Below, piece by piece: positions 49,283 through 57,036 of a DNA stretch of 64,000 nt. A model generated the notes under the pieces. That model did no database searches and was not told where the DNA came from. It was given only the letters and a program-made list of their open reading frames with translations. A program made the translations under genes and the position numbers. The DNA comes from Gemmatimonas sp. (GTDB lineage: Bacteria > Gemmatimonadota > Gemmatimonadetes > Gemmatimonadales > Gemmatimonadaceae). How positions within the stretch are numbered: the stretch's first letter is position 1; the number at the start of each line of letters is the position of its first letter. The stretch lies in NCBI GenBank assembly GCA_025361705.1, contig JANYJW010000010.1:1-64000 (forward strand). The letters are read 5' to 3'.

Positions 49283-51069
49283 GGCATCAGGCGAAGATCG
49301 AGCGCGCCGATGGCGGCGTCGAGGATGGGATCGCGCTTGCGCAGCTGCTCGACCCGGCGTTCCATCACCCGCTCCTCGGTGAGCCGCTCCATGGGGGCGG
49401 CCTGCTGCGCCTTGACCACCAGGCGTTCGACGCCGCTGAAACGCGACCGCAACGCAGCGAGGACGAGGTCGGCGCCCTGCGCGATGGCATCGCCATGCGC
49501 CTCGGTGTCCACCGCCAACGTCACGGTGCCATTGCCCGCCACCGCCTGCGGCGTGGCGTAGTCGAGCATCGAGGCCAGCGTACCGCGTCCGTTGCGGCGC
49601 ACGGCGTCGACGATTTCGTCCCAGAACTCGGCCAGCCGGTTGATTTCCGCCGGCATCAGCGCCGCGGGAGCCGCGACATCTGCCACGGGACCTGCCGCAG
49701 CACCCGGCGCCGTGGCCTGCGGCGCGCGCGCGGAGGGACGCGGCGGCGGCGCCTCGGCCACAGCCATCGGGCGGGCCTCGCCGCTGTCGCGCAGGCGCGG
49801 CGCGGCGGCCCGCGGCGCATCGCTCTCGCGCGCGGCCGGGGCGGCGCGCATGACGTCGGGCCGCAATGGCTCGGCACGCGACGGCGCAGCGCGCGATGTC
49901 CCGCCACCGCCGGAGGACGGCGAGCCGTGAGGCGCGCTCATCACGCCCGTCAGCACCGCTTCGAGGTCGAGCGTGCGGTCGAGCAGCGCGAAGCGGACGA
50001 GCATGGTCTCCAGCAGCAGCTGCTGCTGCGACGACCGGCGGAAGTGCGGCTCCAGATCCACGAGCATCACGAGCATGCGCACCAGGTCGCCCGATGCCGC
50101 GCGTCCCTTGCGTGCGTCGAGTGCGGCGTGCAGGCGGTCGCTGATGTCTGGCGGCGTGCCGCCCAGCGCAATCGCCAGCTGCGCGCGCAGCAGGTCGCTG
50201 ATGTTGGACAGCAGCACGTTGAAGTCGACGCCGTGATCGGCCAGCCGCGCTACCGCCGCAAAGATGTCGCCGGCCTTGCGGTCGAGGATGAGGTCGAACA
50301 GCGCGAGCGTCTCGTCCTCGGGCACGAGGCCCAGCGCATCGCGCACGCGCTGCGGCGTGAGCGTGCCGTCGCCCCACGAAAGCACCTGGTCGGTGAGCGA
50401 CAGCGCATCGCGCATGGACCCATCGGCGGCGCGGGCGAGCATCGCGAGCGCCTCGGGCTCCGCCACCACCTGTTCCTCGGCAAGCACAGCGGCCAGCCGT
50501 TCGCGCACGTCAGCGGGTCCGATGCGCTTGAGATCGAACCGCTGCAGGCGGCTGAGCACCGGCGCCGCGGCCTGCGCGATCTTCTGCGGCTCGGTGGTGG
50601 CAAACACGAACACGACGCGCGGCGGCGGCTCCTCGAGCACCTTGAGCAGCGTATTCCACGCCTCACGCGTGAGCATGTGCGCTTCGTCCACGATGTACAC
50701 CTTGTACCCGTGCTCCCCCGACGGCGCGTACTGCGCGCGCTCGCGCAGGTCGCGCGCATCATCGACGCCGCGGTTGGACGCGGCGTCGATCTCCACCACG
50801 TCCAACGAGGCGTTGCCGCTCCAGATGCGCGTGCAGCTGGGGCACTCGCCGCACGGCTCGCCGTCGGGCTGCTTCTTCGCGCAGTTGAGCGCCATGGCCA
50901 GCACGCGCGCCAACGTCGTCTTGCCGGTGCCGCGTGGACCGCACAGCAGGTAGCCGTGCGCCACGCGCCCCCGCGCAATCGCGCCCTTGAGCGTTCCCGC
51001 CACGTGCGACTGCACGGCAACCGTAGCAAAGGTCTTGGGGCGGTACTTTCTGGCGAGGGCGAGCGACAT
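49279..51069 (-). CDS. dnaX: DNA polymerase III subunits gamma and tau
   Basis: The protein has 596 residues. Walker A GPRGTGKTT (about 44-52), zinc module C-x8-C-x2-C-x2-C (in CAKKQPDGEPCGECPSC), DEAHML Walker B, and the sensor-1 region PPPRVVFVFATTEPQKI identify the clamp-loader motor. After domain III there is a Pro/Ala/Arg-rich linker (about 395-480) and a C-terminal tau-like domain. An A-run slippery site for a programmed gamma frameshift was looked for and not seen. The ATG at 51069 (MSLALARKYRPKTF) gives the conserved start. Confidence 0.96.
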   Translation of the reverse strand: MSLALARKYRPKTFATVAVQSHVAGTLKGAIARGRVAHGYLLCGPRGTGKTTLARVLAMALNCAKKQPDGEPCGECPSCTRIWSGNASLDVVEIDAASNRGVDDARDLRERAQYAPSGEHGYKVYIVDEAHMLTREAWNTLLKVLEEPPPRVVFVFATTEPQKIAQAAAPVLSRLQRFDLKRIGPADVRERLAAVLAEEQVVAEPEALAMLARAADGSMRDALSLTDQVLSWGDGTLTPQRVRDALGLVPEDETLALFDLILDRKAGDIFAAVARLADHGVDFNVLLSNISDLLRAQLAIALGGTPPDISDRLHAALDARKGRAASGDLVRMLVMLVDLEPHFRRSSQQQLLLETMLVRFALLDRTLDLEAVLTGVMSAPHGSPSSGGGGTSRAAPSRAEPLRPDVMRAAPAARESDAPRAAAPRLRDSGEARPMAVAEAPPPRPSARAPQATAPGAAAGPVADVAAPAALMPAEINRLAEFWDEIVDAVRRNGRGTLASMLDYATPQAVAGNGTVTLAVDTEAHGDAIAQGADLVLAALRSRFSGVERLVVKAQQAAPMERLTEERVMERRVEQLRKRDPILDAAIGALDLRLMP

Positions 51070-51083
51070 GGGATAAAACTGCA

Positions 51084-51104
51084 GACGGTGGACGGTGGAC
51101 GGTA
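51084..51104 (+). repeat. Short 7-bp array, GACGGTG type
   Basis: Two exact GACGGTG units and one GACGGTA lie between divergent dnaX and the aroF leader. The unit resembles the reverse complement of the GTCTGCC array at 54978, so this copy is probably in the opposite orientation. Confidence 0.75.
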
Positions 51105-51149
51105 GGCGGCCGGTCAGGTATCGGCGCCTCGCATTCGCCACCGACCCTC

Positions 51150-51179
51150 TTGACGCGGCGCCACGGACCCGACTACTCT
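51150..51179 (+). promoter_or_regulatory. Promoter of the attenuated aromatic operon
   Basis: TTGACG (51150-51155, 5 of 6 to a -35) is separated by 18 nt from TACTCT (51174-51179). The box is 6 nt from the ATG of the leader peptide at 51186, so the leader peptide is probably on a leaderless mRNA. Confidence 0.65.
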
Positions 51180-51185
51180 CCGGCC

Positions 51186-51266
51186 ATGCTGATCAGCCGC
51201 CGCGCCTGCGTCTATTCCTACCGCCGCTACCCGACACGGGCCGCGGGGGCAGGTGTTCGCGCATAG
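51186..51266 (+). CDS. Tyrosine-rich leader peptide of the aroF operon
   Basis: The 26-residue frame reads MLISRRACVYSYRRYP and then TRAAGAGVRA. Three Tyr codons (51213, 51219, 51228) fall within six codons, in a peptide otherwise without aromatic residues. A terminator hairpin, a competing antiterminator pairing and a DAHP synthase gene follow in the right order for attenuation by ribosome stalling on charged tRNA-Tyr supply. The peptide itself is not expected to have a function. The evidence is architecture and codon content; no homolog is known to the writer. Confidence 0.7.
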   Translation: MLISRRACVYSYRRYPTRAAGAGVRA

Positions 51267-51324
51267 CTGACACCAACCCATCGCACCGCAGGCCCGTGGA
51301 CATGTCCGCGGGCCTGTTTTGTTT
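51235..51324 (+). promoter_or_regulatory. Transcription attenuator (antiterminator and intrinsic terminator)
   Basis: Terminator: 51289-51300 pairs with 51305-51316 (12 bp, loop CATG), then TTTTGTTT. Antiterminator: 51235-51246 pairs with 51286-51298 (12 bp with one bulged A at 51290), using the 5' arm of the terminator. A third pairing, 51203-51209 with 51249-51255, would protect the terminator when the ribosome does not stall. A ribosome stalled on the Tyr codons (51213-51230) would mask 51203-51209 and free 51235-51255 for antitermination. The aroF GTG follows 18 nt later. No pairing was tested by computation or experiment. Confidence 0.7.
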
Positions 51325-51342
51325 GGCCCACTGGAGAATCTT

Positions 51343-52389
51343 GTGATCATCATTACCGAAGCCGGCATTCCCGAAGCCACCCTCGACGCGCTGCGCGAGC
51401 ACCTTGAGCAGCACGGCGTGCGGACGCACGTGTCGCATGGCACCGACCGTGTGGTGGTGGGATGCATCGGCGACACCTCGCAACTCGACGCCGGCGCCGT
51501 GCGACGATGGCCAGGTGTCGCCTCGGTGGTGCCGGTGCGCACGCCGTACCGGCTGGCGTCGCGCGAGTTCCGCGCCTCGTCCACCCTGGTACCGCTCGGC
51601 GACGCCGCCGGCACCACACTCGGCGGTCGGCAGCTCGTCATCGCCGCCGGCCCCTGCTCGGTGGAGAACGCCGAAATGCTCGTGGAAACCGCGCTCGGCG
51701 TGCGCGCGCACGGCGCCACCATGCTGCGCGGGGGCGCCTTCAAGCCGCGGACCTCGCCATGGGGCTTTCAGGGACTCGGCGCCGAGGGCCTGACGCTGCT
51801 CGCCGAGGCGCGCGCGGCCACCGGCCTGCCAGTGGTCACTGAGGTGATGGACCCCCGCCAAGTAGACCTCGTCGCCGAACACGCCGACATGCTGCAGATC
51901 GGCGCGCGCAACATGCAGAACTACCCGCTGCTTGCCGAAGTGGGACGCGTGCGGCGCCCCGTGCTGCTCAAGCGCGGCCTCTCGGCCACCATCACCGAGC
52001 TCCTGCTGGCCGCCGAGCACATCATGGCGCGTGGCAACGAGATGGTGGTGCTGTGCGAGCGCGGCATTCGCACCTACGAAACCGCCACGCGCAACACGCT
52101 CGACATCGCGGCCATTCCGGTACTCAAGCGCGAGACGCACCTTCCCGTCATCGTCGATCCCTCGCACGCCGCTGGCCGCGCCGACCTCGTGCCGGCGCTG
52201 GCCTATGCCGCCATCGCCGCCGGCGCCGACGGCCTGATTGTCGAGGTGCATCCACGCCCCGGCGAGGCGATGTCGGATGGCGATCAGTCGCTCACTCTCG
52301 AGGCGTTTGGCGCAATGATGCGCATGCTCGCCCCGTTTGCCCAGGCGGCGGGACGTACGCTCACCGCCGACGCGTTGGTCGCCTCATGA
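51343..52389 (+). CDS. aroF: 3-deoxy-7-phosphoheptulonate synthase (DAHP synthase, type I-beta)
   Basis: The protein has 348 residues. An N-terminal ferredoxin-like regulatory domain (about 1-70, [20 protein letters not shown]) precedes the TIM barrel, as in the Thermotoga enzyme, where tyrosine inhibits through this domain. Barrel motifs include [34 protein letters not shown] and DPSHAAG. It joins PEP and erythrose-4-phosphate, the first step of the shikimate pathway. Start is the GTG at 51343 with GGAG at 51333-51336. It is controlled by the attenuator upstream and overlaps the chorismate mutase gene by 4 bp. Confidence 0.95.
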   Translation: MIIITEAGIPEATLDALREHLEQHGVRTHVSHGTDRVVVGCIGDTSQLDAGAVRRWPGVASVVPVRTPYRLASREFRASSTLVPLGDAAGTTLGGRQLVIAAGPCSVENAEMLVETALGVRAHGATMLRGGAFKPRTSPWGFQGLGAEGLTLLAEARAATGLPVVTEVMDPRQVDLVAEHADMLQIGARNMQNYPLLAEVGRVRRPVLLKRGLSATITELLLAAEHIMARGNEMVVLCERGIRTYETATRNTLDIAAIPVLKRETHLPVIVDPSHAAGRADLVPALAYAAIAAGADGLIVEVHPRPGEAMSDGDQSLTLEAFGAMMRMLAPFAQAAGRTLTADALVAS

Positions 52390-52688
52390 CGCCCGCTCCC
52401 AAGGGTTCGACGGCTGCCAAGGAACTGGCGCACCTCCGCGAACAGCTTGCTGCGCTCGACGCGGAGTGCGTCGACCTGCTCGCGCGCCGTTTCGAGCTCG
52501 CCCGTCAGGTCGGCACGCAGAAGCGCGCCGCCGGCCTGGCCATGCTCGACGCGCGCCGCGAGGCGCATGTGATCGCGGCGGCGGCCAAGCACGCCCGCCG
52601 CGTGGGGCTCCCCGAAGAGGACGTCCGCAACATCTTCTGGCAGATTGTCTCCATGAGCCGCCGCGTGCAGCAGAACGACGCCCCATGA
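52386..52688 (+). CDS. aroQ: Chorismate mutase (AroQ class)
   Basis: The protein has 100 residues. The helical AroQ fold is visible: [32 protein letters not shown] carries the catalytic Arg and Lys residues typical of the family, and [22 protein letters not shown] the C-terminal helix. It converts chorismate to prephenate. It lacks any fused domain. Both ends are coupled by 4-bp overlaps (ATGA) to aroF and tyrA, so the three enzymes are made together. Confidence 0.9.
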   Translation: MTPAPKGSTAAKELAHLREQLAALDAECVDLLARRFELARQVGTQKRAAGLAMLDARREAHVIAAAAKHARRVGLPEEDVRNIFWQIVSMSRRVQQNDAP

Positions 52689-53566
52689 CGTCGCGTGGCC
52701 CGATTGCCGTGCTCGGACTGGGGCTCATTGGCGGCTCGCTCGCCCGCGATCTCGCCGCGCGCGGTGACACCGTATGGGGCTTTGACGCCGACCGCGCTGC
52801 CGTGCGCTCCGCAAGGCGCAGCGGCGTGATTGCCCGCGCCATCGACCACGACCTCACGGCGTTGCGTGATGCGCAGGTGGTGGTGCTCGCCGTGCCCGTC
52901 GATGTGGCGCCCGCATTGCTCCAACGCGCCAGCACCCACGTGCGGGACGCCGCGCTCATCACGGATGTCGGCAGCACCAAGCGGCGTATCGTGCAGTGCG
53001 CGGCAGACCTGACGCTGGGCGCGTCGTTTGTCGGGAGCCATCCGCTGGCCGGCGATCATCGCGCCGGCTGGCGCGCGTCGCGGACGGGGCTGTTCACCGG
53101 GGCACGCGTCGACTTGTGCCGTTCGCCGCAGACGAGCGACACTGCGTGGCGCCGCGCCCGCGCGTTGTGGCGCGCCGTGGGCGCGCGGCCCGTCGAGCAC
53201 GACGCCGCGCGGCACGACGCCGAGCTGGCGTTCGCCAGCCACCTGCCGCAGCTGCTGTCGCTCGGACTCGCCGGGGTACTCGCACACCGCGGCATTGCAC
53301 GGAAACGGCTCGGCACCGGCGGCCGCGACATGACGCGCCTGGCCGCCTCGTCGGAGAAGATGTGGGGCGCAATCTTCGACGAGAACGCGGAGCCGGTGCT
53401 CGACGCGCTCGACGCCTGCCTGGCCGCGCTCGGCGCACTGCGCGGCGCTGTGCAGCACCACGATCGCGAGACGCTGCGCACGGCGTTCACGACGGCGCAC
53501 GCGTGGACGGACGACGAGACCCGGAATCCGGACGCTCACCAAACTCGCGGGGGGCGTGCGCCGTGA
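52685..53566 (+). CDS. tyrA: Prephenate dehydrogenase TyrA
   Basis: The protein has 293 residues. Rossmann motif VLGLGLIGGSLARDL (9-23), VLAVPVD, ITDVGSTKR and the prephenate-binding GSHPLAGDHRAGW segment identify TyrA; the C-terminal helical domain contains HDAELAFASHLPQLLS. It makes 4-hydroxyphenylpyruvate, so the operon leads to tyrosine, which fits the Tyr codons in the leader. The last eleven codons lie in the hairpin that ends the convergent SRP RNA transcript. The start is the ATG at 52685. Confidence 0.93.
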   Translation: MTSRGPIAVLGLGLIGGSLARDLAARGDTVWGFDADRAAVRSARRSGVIARAIDHDLTALRDAQVVVLAVPVDVAPALLQRASTHVRDAALITDVGSTKRRIVQCAADLTLGASFVGSHPLAGDHRAGWRASRTGLFTGARVDLCRSPQTSDTAWRRARALWRAVGARPVEHDAARHDAELAFASHLPQLLSLGLAGVLAHRGIARKRLGTGGRDMTRLAASSEKMWGAIFDENAEPVLDALDACLAALGALRGAVQHHDRETLRTAFTTAHAWTDDETRNPDAHQTRGGRAP

Positions 53567-53586
53567 TGGCGCATACCCCCCGCGAG
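53541..53586 (-). terminator. Intrinsic terminator of the SRP RNA gene, inside the 3' end of tyrA
   Basis: Read on the minus strand, CTCGCGGGGGG (53586-53576) pairs with its complement at 53554-53544, with an inner TGCGCC/GGCGCA stem, and TTT (53543-53541) follows. It begins one base after the terminal stem of the RNA (53588). It overlaps the tyrA stop at 53564-53566. The stem could also end tyrA transcripts, but no T-run follows on that side. Confidence 0.8.
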
Positions 53587-53587
53587 A

Positions 53588-53688
53588 GTGCTTCAGGCCT
53601 GACGATGCGAAATGGGACACCACGTACCGTTGCTGCCTTTCGGCCCTGGCGGAGTTGGCGGGCCCAAGCCCACCGGGGCCTGAAGCAC
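53588..53688 (-). ncRNA. ffs: Bacterial small SRP RNA (4.5S RNA)
   Basis: The 101-nt RNA has a perfect 12-bp terminal stem GTGCTTCAGGCC / GGCCTGAAGCAC. The apical part is the conserved SRP domain: CTCCGCCAGGGCCGAAAGG and then CAGCAACGGTACG, matching the GCCAGG...CCGGAAGG...AGCA core, with a GAAA tetraloop in place of GGAA and the symmetric and asymmetric loops for Ffh binding. With Ffh and FtsY it targets membrane proteins during translation. It has its own promoter and terminator. The tetraloop GAAA is a permitted GNRA form. It is convergent with tyrA. Confidence 0.93.
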
Positions 53689-53693
53689 CCGTA

Positions 53694-53722
53694 AGTTAGC
53701 GAGGGGAGACAGACCGGCACAA
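53694..53722 (-). promoter_or_regulatory. Promoter of the SRP RNA gene
   Basis: On the minus strand, TTGTGC (53722-53717) is separated by 17 nt from TAACTT (53699-53694). The RNA's terminal stem starts at 53688, 6 nt after the box, consistent with the spacing seen in leaderless genes of the window. Confidence 0.7.
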
Positions 53723-53730
53723 CTGAGCGC

Positions 53731-53760
53731 GAGGAGAGGGAATGCGGATTCCCTCTCCTC
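53731..53760 (-). terminator. 13-bp hairpin after the HisC-like gene
   Basis: GAGGAGAGGGAAT (53731-53743) pairs perfectly with 53748-53760 around GCGG. It lies between the HisC-like stop (53769) and the ffs promoter and probably ends the former. No T-run is present on either side. Confidence 0.55.
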
Positions 53761-53768
53761 AATCGTTC

Positions 53769-54905
53769 CTAGGCCAGCACCCTCCGCAACACCTCCGTCG
53801 CCCGCTGCATCTCCTCCATCGTCCCAATGGAGATTCGCAGGTGCGTCGTCAGCGGCGGGAACGGCCGCCCGACGGCAATGCCTTCCTTGCGGCACGCCTC
53901 GCGCACGGGGCGCATGTCGCGCTTGATGTCGACCATCAGGAAGTTGGCGTCGCTCACGCCGGCGTCGTAGCCCGCCTTCTCGAAGAAGGCGCGGGTAAAG
54001 GCCTTGGCCTCGCGGTTTCGCTTCTGCTCGAGCGCGATGTGCTCGCGGTCGCCCACCGACGCGGTCGCCGCGGCCAGCGCCAACACGCTGATTCCCGAGC
54101 CGAGCCGCCAGCCCTGCAGGCGGCGCACAGTGTCCTTGTGCGCAATCGCGTAGCCAGCGCGCAGACCGGCCATGCCGAACACCTTGGAGAACGTGCGCGA
54201 CACGATGACATTGGCATCGGCCAGCGCCAGCGGGATTGCCGTGCGGTACGACGGATCCTCGACGTACTCGTGGTACGCTTCGTCCATCAGGATCACCGTC
54301 GCCGGTGAGTCGCGCCGCACGCGCGCCACAAACTCGCGCACGGCAGCGTCGCCGTGCACGGTCGCCGTGGGATTGTTGGGATTGCAGAAGAAGACGAGGC
54401 CCGCGCCGCCGGCCTTGTCGCCCATCGCGCCGAGGTCGAGCCGCAGCTTGGCGTCCACCGGCACCGTCACCACCGCGCGCCCCATCGTCTTCGCAAAATT
54501 GGCCGGCAGCTCAAACGTCGGCCCCGCCGTCACAAGGTGCTGCGCCGTGTTCACATATGCCTCGACGCACATCCGCAGGATCTCGCTCGACCCGCAGCCG
54601 AGGAGCACGTTCTGCTCGGCGACACCGTGCTCCTTGGCAATCGCCGCCACCAGCGCGCGCTCGGGATCGTCCGGGTAGCGATTGGCCTCGCCGAACATCG
54701 CCTTGATCGCCTCGAACGCCCGGGCGCCCGGTCCGTTGGGATTCTCGTTGCTGTCGAGGCGGATCAGCCCCGCGGGTCCCTCAGCGGACGAGAGCCACGT
54801 TGCCAACCGGGCCTCATGGCCGCGGCCGCCAAGCAGCGGCGGCGAGAGCAGGCCAGCGCCCCCAAGGCCAAGGGCAGAGACAAAGTGGCGGCGGGAGACA
54901 GTCAT
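53769..54905 (-). CDS. HisC-like fold-type I aminotransferase with Tat signal
   Basis: The protein has 378 residues. An N-terminal twin-arginine motif (TVSRRHFVSALGLGGAGLL) is followed by a standard aminotransferase: LDSNENPNGPG (as in HisC), CNPNNPT, DEAYHEYVE and SRTFSKVFGMAGLRAG with the PLP Lys. C-terminal RISIGTMEEM carries the substrate-carboxylate Arg. Soluble HisC enzymes have no signal, so this one is probably exported folded with its cofactor. Whether it makes histidine or amino-transfers another compound in the periplasm is unknown. No his gene is near. The start is the ATG at 54905. Confidence 0.85.
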   Translation of the reverse strand: MTVSRRHFVSALGLGGAGLLSPPLLGGRGHEARLATWLSSAEGPAGLIRLDSNENPNGPGARAFEAIKAMFGEANRYPDDPERALVAAIAKEHGVAEQNVLLGCGSSEILRMCVEAYVNTAQHLVTAGPTFELPANFAKTMGRAVVTVPVDAKLRLDLGAMGDKAGGAGLVFFCNPNNPTATVHGDAAVREFVARVRRDSPATVILMDEAYHEYVEDPSYRTAIPLALADANVIVSRTFSKVFGMAGLRAGYAIAHKDTVRRLQGWRLGSGISVLALAAATASVGDREHIALEQKRNREAKAFTRAFFEKAGYDAGVSDANFLMVDIKRDMRPVREACRKEGIAVGRPFPPLTTHLRISIGTMEEMQRATEVLRRVLA

Positions 54906-54977
54906 CGCAGGCTCCTGAGAGGGCGTGCCCACAAGGTACCCCACGATCCTCGACGAGGCGAGCGTCGCCGCGTCGCG

Positions 54978-55047
54978 GTCTGCCGTCTGCCGTCTGCCGT
55001 CTGCCGTCTGCCGTCTGCCGTCTGCCGTCTGCCGTCTGCCGTCTGCC
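54978..55047 (+). repeat. 10 exact tandem copies of GTCTGCC
   Basis: Seventy bases of a variant heptamer (GTCTGCC, i.e. CTGCCGT in rotated form) lie between the HisC-like start and the ltaE stop. All ten units are identical, which suggests recent slippage. Confidence 0.97.
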
Positions 55048-55083
55048 GCGACAGCCTGCCTTCCCCCGTCCCCCGTCTCGCCG

Positions 55084-56106
55084 CTAGCCGAGCGCCTGCA
55101 CCAGCATCCGCCCCGCCGCCTCCACCTGCTCGGCCGACGCATCCAGATGGCACACCGCCCGCACCCGCTTGGCGTGCCACGGCGAAATCAGCACGCCCAG
55201 GTCCTTGGCGCGCGCCGTCACCAGCGACGCATCGATGCGTGCCGGCAGGTCGATCATCACGATGTTGGTGTCGGGCGGCACCACCTGCACGTCGGCAACG
55301 CCGTCAGCGACGATCGCCGCCAGCCGCTTGGCGTTCGCGTGGTCTTCGGCGAGCCGGCTCAGGTGATGCTCCAGGCCATGCAGTGCTGCGGCAGCCACGA
55401 TGCCGCTCTGCCGCATGCCGCCGCCCAGGCGCTTGCGCGCCATGAACGCCTCGTCGATGTGCGCCGCCGAGCCCGCCACGCACGCGCCGAGCGGCGCGCC
55501 AAGCCCCTTGGAAAAGCTCACCATCACCGTGTCGGCGCAAGCGGCGAAATCGGCCAGCGGCGTGCCCGTGGCAATGTGTGCGTTCCACAGGCGCGCGCCG
55601 TCGAGGTGAATGGGCAGCTTGAGCGTGCCCCGGGCAAACTCCGCCATCGCGCGCAGATCGCCAATGGGCGTCACCATGCCGCCGGCGCCGTTGTGCGTGT
55701 TCTCGAAGCAGACGACGCTTGCCGTCGGCGCGTGCTTGCTCGCCGGACGCACCGCGGCGCGCAGCGTGTCGAGCGTCATCACGGGCGCGCCGCGCACCAT
55801 CCGCGGTTGCAGCCCGCGCAGGCCGGACAGCCCGGCGATTTCCCAGTTGACGATGTGTGAATCGTCGTGTGCGTACGCCTCGGTGCCATGCCGCCCGTGC
55901 ACCCAGAGTCCGCACGCATTGCCCATCGTGCCAGTGGGCACAAAGAGCGCGCGCTCCTTGCCGAGCAGCGATGCCACGCGCTCCTGCAGGGCGGTCACGG
56001 TGGGATCGCCGTCGAGGACGTCGTCACCCACCTCGGCGTCGGCCATGGCGCGGCGCATGGCCGCCGTGGGGCGTGTCACGGTGTCACTGCGCAGGTCGAT
56101 CATCAT
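55084..56106 (-). CDS. ltaE: Low-specificity L-threonine aldolase
   Basis: The protein has 340 residues. [33 protein letters not shown] is a close match to the LtaE start (only parts quoted: [12 protein letters not shown]). [11 protein letters not shown] holds the PLP Lys, and [15 protein letters not shown] the Asp that contacts the pyridine nitrogen. It cleaves L-threonine or L-allo-threonine to glycine and acetaldehyde. The ATG at 56106 overlaps the YihY stop (ATGATG); 56103 is also possible. With the D-threonine aldolase-like enzyme at 8638 the window has enzymes for both enantiomers. Confidence 0.93.
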   Translation of the reverse strand: MMIDLRSDTVTRPTAAMRRAMADAEVGDDVLDGDPTVTALQERVASLLGKERALFVPTGTMGNACGLWVHGRHGTEAYAHDDSHIVNWEIAGLSGLRGLQPRMVRGAPVMTLDTLRAAVRPASKHAPTASVVCFENTHNGAGGMVTPIGDLRAMAEFARGTLKLPIHLDGARLWNAHIATGTPLADFAACADTVMVSFSKGLGAPLGACVAGSAAHIDEAFMARKRLGGGMRQSGIVAAAALHGLEHHLSRLAEDHANAKRLAAIVADGVADVQVVPPDTNIVMIDLPARIDASLVTARAKDLGVLISPWHAKRVRAVCHLDASAEQVEAAGRMLVQALG

Positions 56107-57017
56107 CCCTCCATGGCTTCGGTCCGGTGCACGAGGCGCCGACGTTCATCGTAGACGTGTGCCACTTCGCCCCCGAAGACGAAGAGCAGCGCCGCATAGT
56201 ACGCCCAGAAAACGACGACCACCAGCGCGCCGAGCGTGCCCGTGTACAACGAGGCCGGGTTGAACTGCCGCACCACCAGCACGAACGCGTTGCGCGCGAT
56301 CTCGAACAGCACGCCCGTGGTCATCGACGCCACGAAGGCCTGCTTCCACGGCACGCGCCGTGCCGGCAGGACCTTGTAGATGCTGTAGAAGATGGCCACC
56401 ACGACGCTGAAGGCGAGCAAGCGCCCCAATGCGTACTCCACGCGCCCCATCACCGTCGCGTTGACGCCGATCTCGCGCAGAATCGCCGTGCCTCGGTTCC
56501 CCATGATGGCGAGGTAGGCCGACAGCGTCAGGTAGGCGGCGAACAGCGCCGACGCGACCAGCGTGTACCCCATGTCGTACAGCTTGCCGGCGACGATCCC
56601 CCGCCCCTGCCCCAGTGCGAAGACCCGCTGCAGCACCGTGCGCAGCGTGCCGAAGAGCCGCGTCGAGAACCAGGCGAAGGCGAGGGCCGACACCAGCCCC
56701 ACGCGCCCGCGCGTCCGCACGACATCCCGCAGGATGGGATCGAGAAAACTCTTCCCATCGGCCGCGCCCTCTGGCAGCAGGCGGCCGAGGAACTCCACCA
56801 CGTCGCGCGTCGAGTCGGCCGCCGACTTGTTGAGCGCGTAGCCGATGCCGGCAATCAGCAGCAGGAAGAACGGCACGCCGGCGAGGAGGATGTTGTAGGC
56901 CACCCCGCCGGCGAGAAAGAAGATGTCGTCGTCGTTGCCCTTCGCCCAGATACGGAGGGCGTAGTCAGCGACGGTGTCACGGAGGCGCGCCGCCCCCCAT
57001 GGCGGCGGCGCACTCAT
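56103..57017 (-). CDS. YihY/BrkB-family inner-membrane protein
   Basis: The protein has 304 residues and about six membrane spans ([29 protein letters not shown] is the first pair). The family's conserved region [25 protein letters not shown] and the [30 protein letters not shown] block are present. Proteins of this type were once called RNase BN; that activity belongs to another gene. The actual role is not known, though transport is often proposed. It overlaps ltaE by 4 bp and follows the lipoprotein by 20 bp. Confidence 0.9.
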   Translation of the reverse strand: MSAPPPWGAARLRDTVADYALRIWAKGNDDDIFFLAGGVAYNILLAGVPFFLLLIAGIGYALNKSAADSTRDVVEFLGRLLPEGAADGKSFLDPILRDVVRTRGRVGLVSALAFAWFSTRLFGTLRTVLQRVFALGQGRGIVAGKLYDMGYTLVASALFAAYLTLSAYLAIMGNRGTAILREIGVNATVMGRVEYALGRLLAFSVVVAIFYSIYKVLPARRVPWKQAFVASMTTGVLFEIARNAFVLVVRQFNPASLYTGTLGALVVVVFWAYYAALLFVFGGEVAHVYDERRRLVHRTEAMEG

Positions 57018-57036
57018 CCGCGAATCGCTCCCGTCA

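Noticed and set aside
49279-51069. Programmed frameshift in dnaX to make gamma
   Set aside because: No A-rich slippery site (such as A6G) followed by a stem was found in the relevant region.
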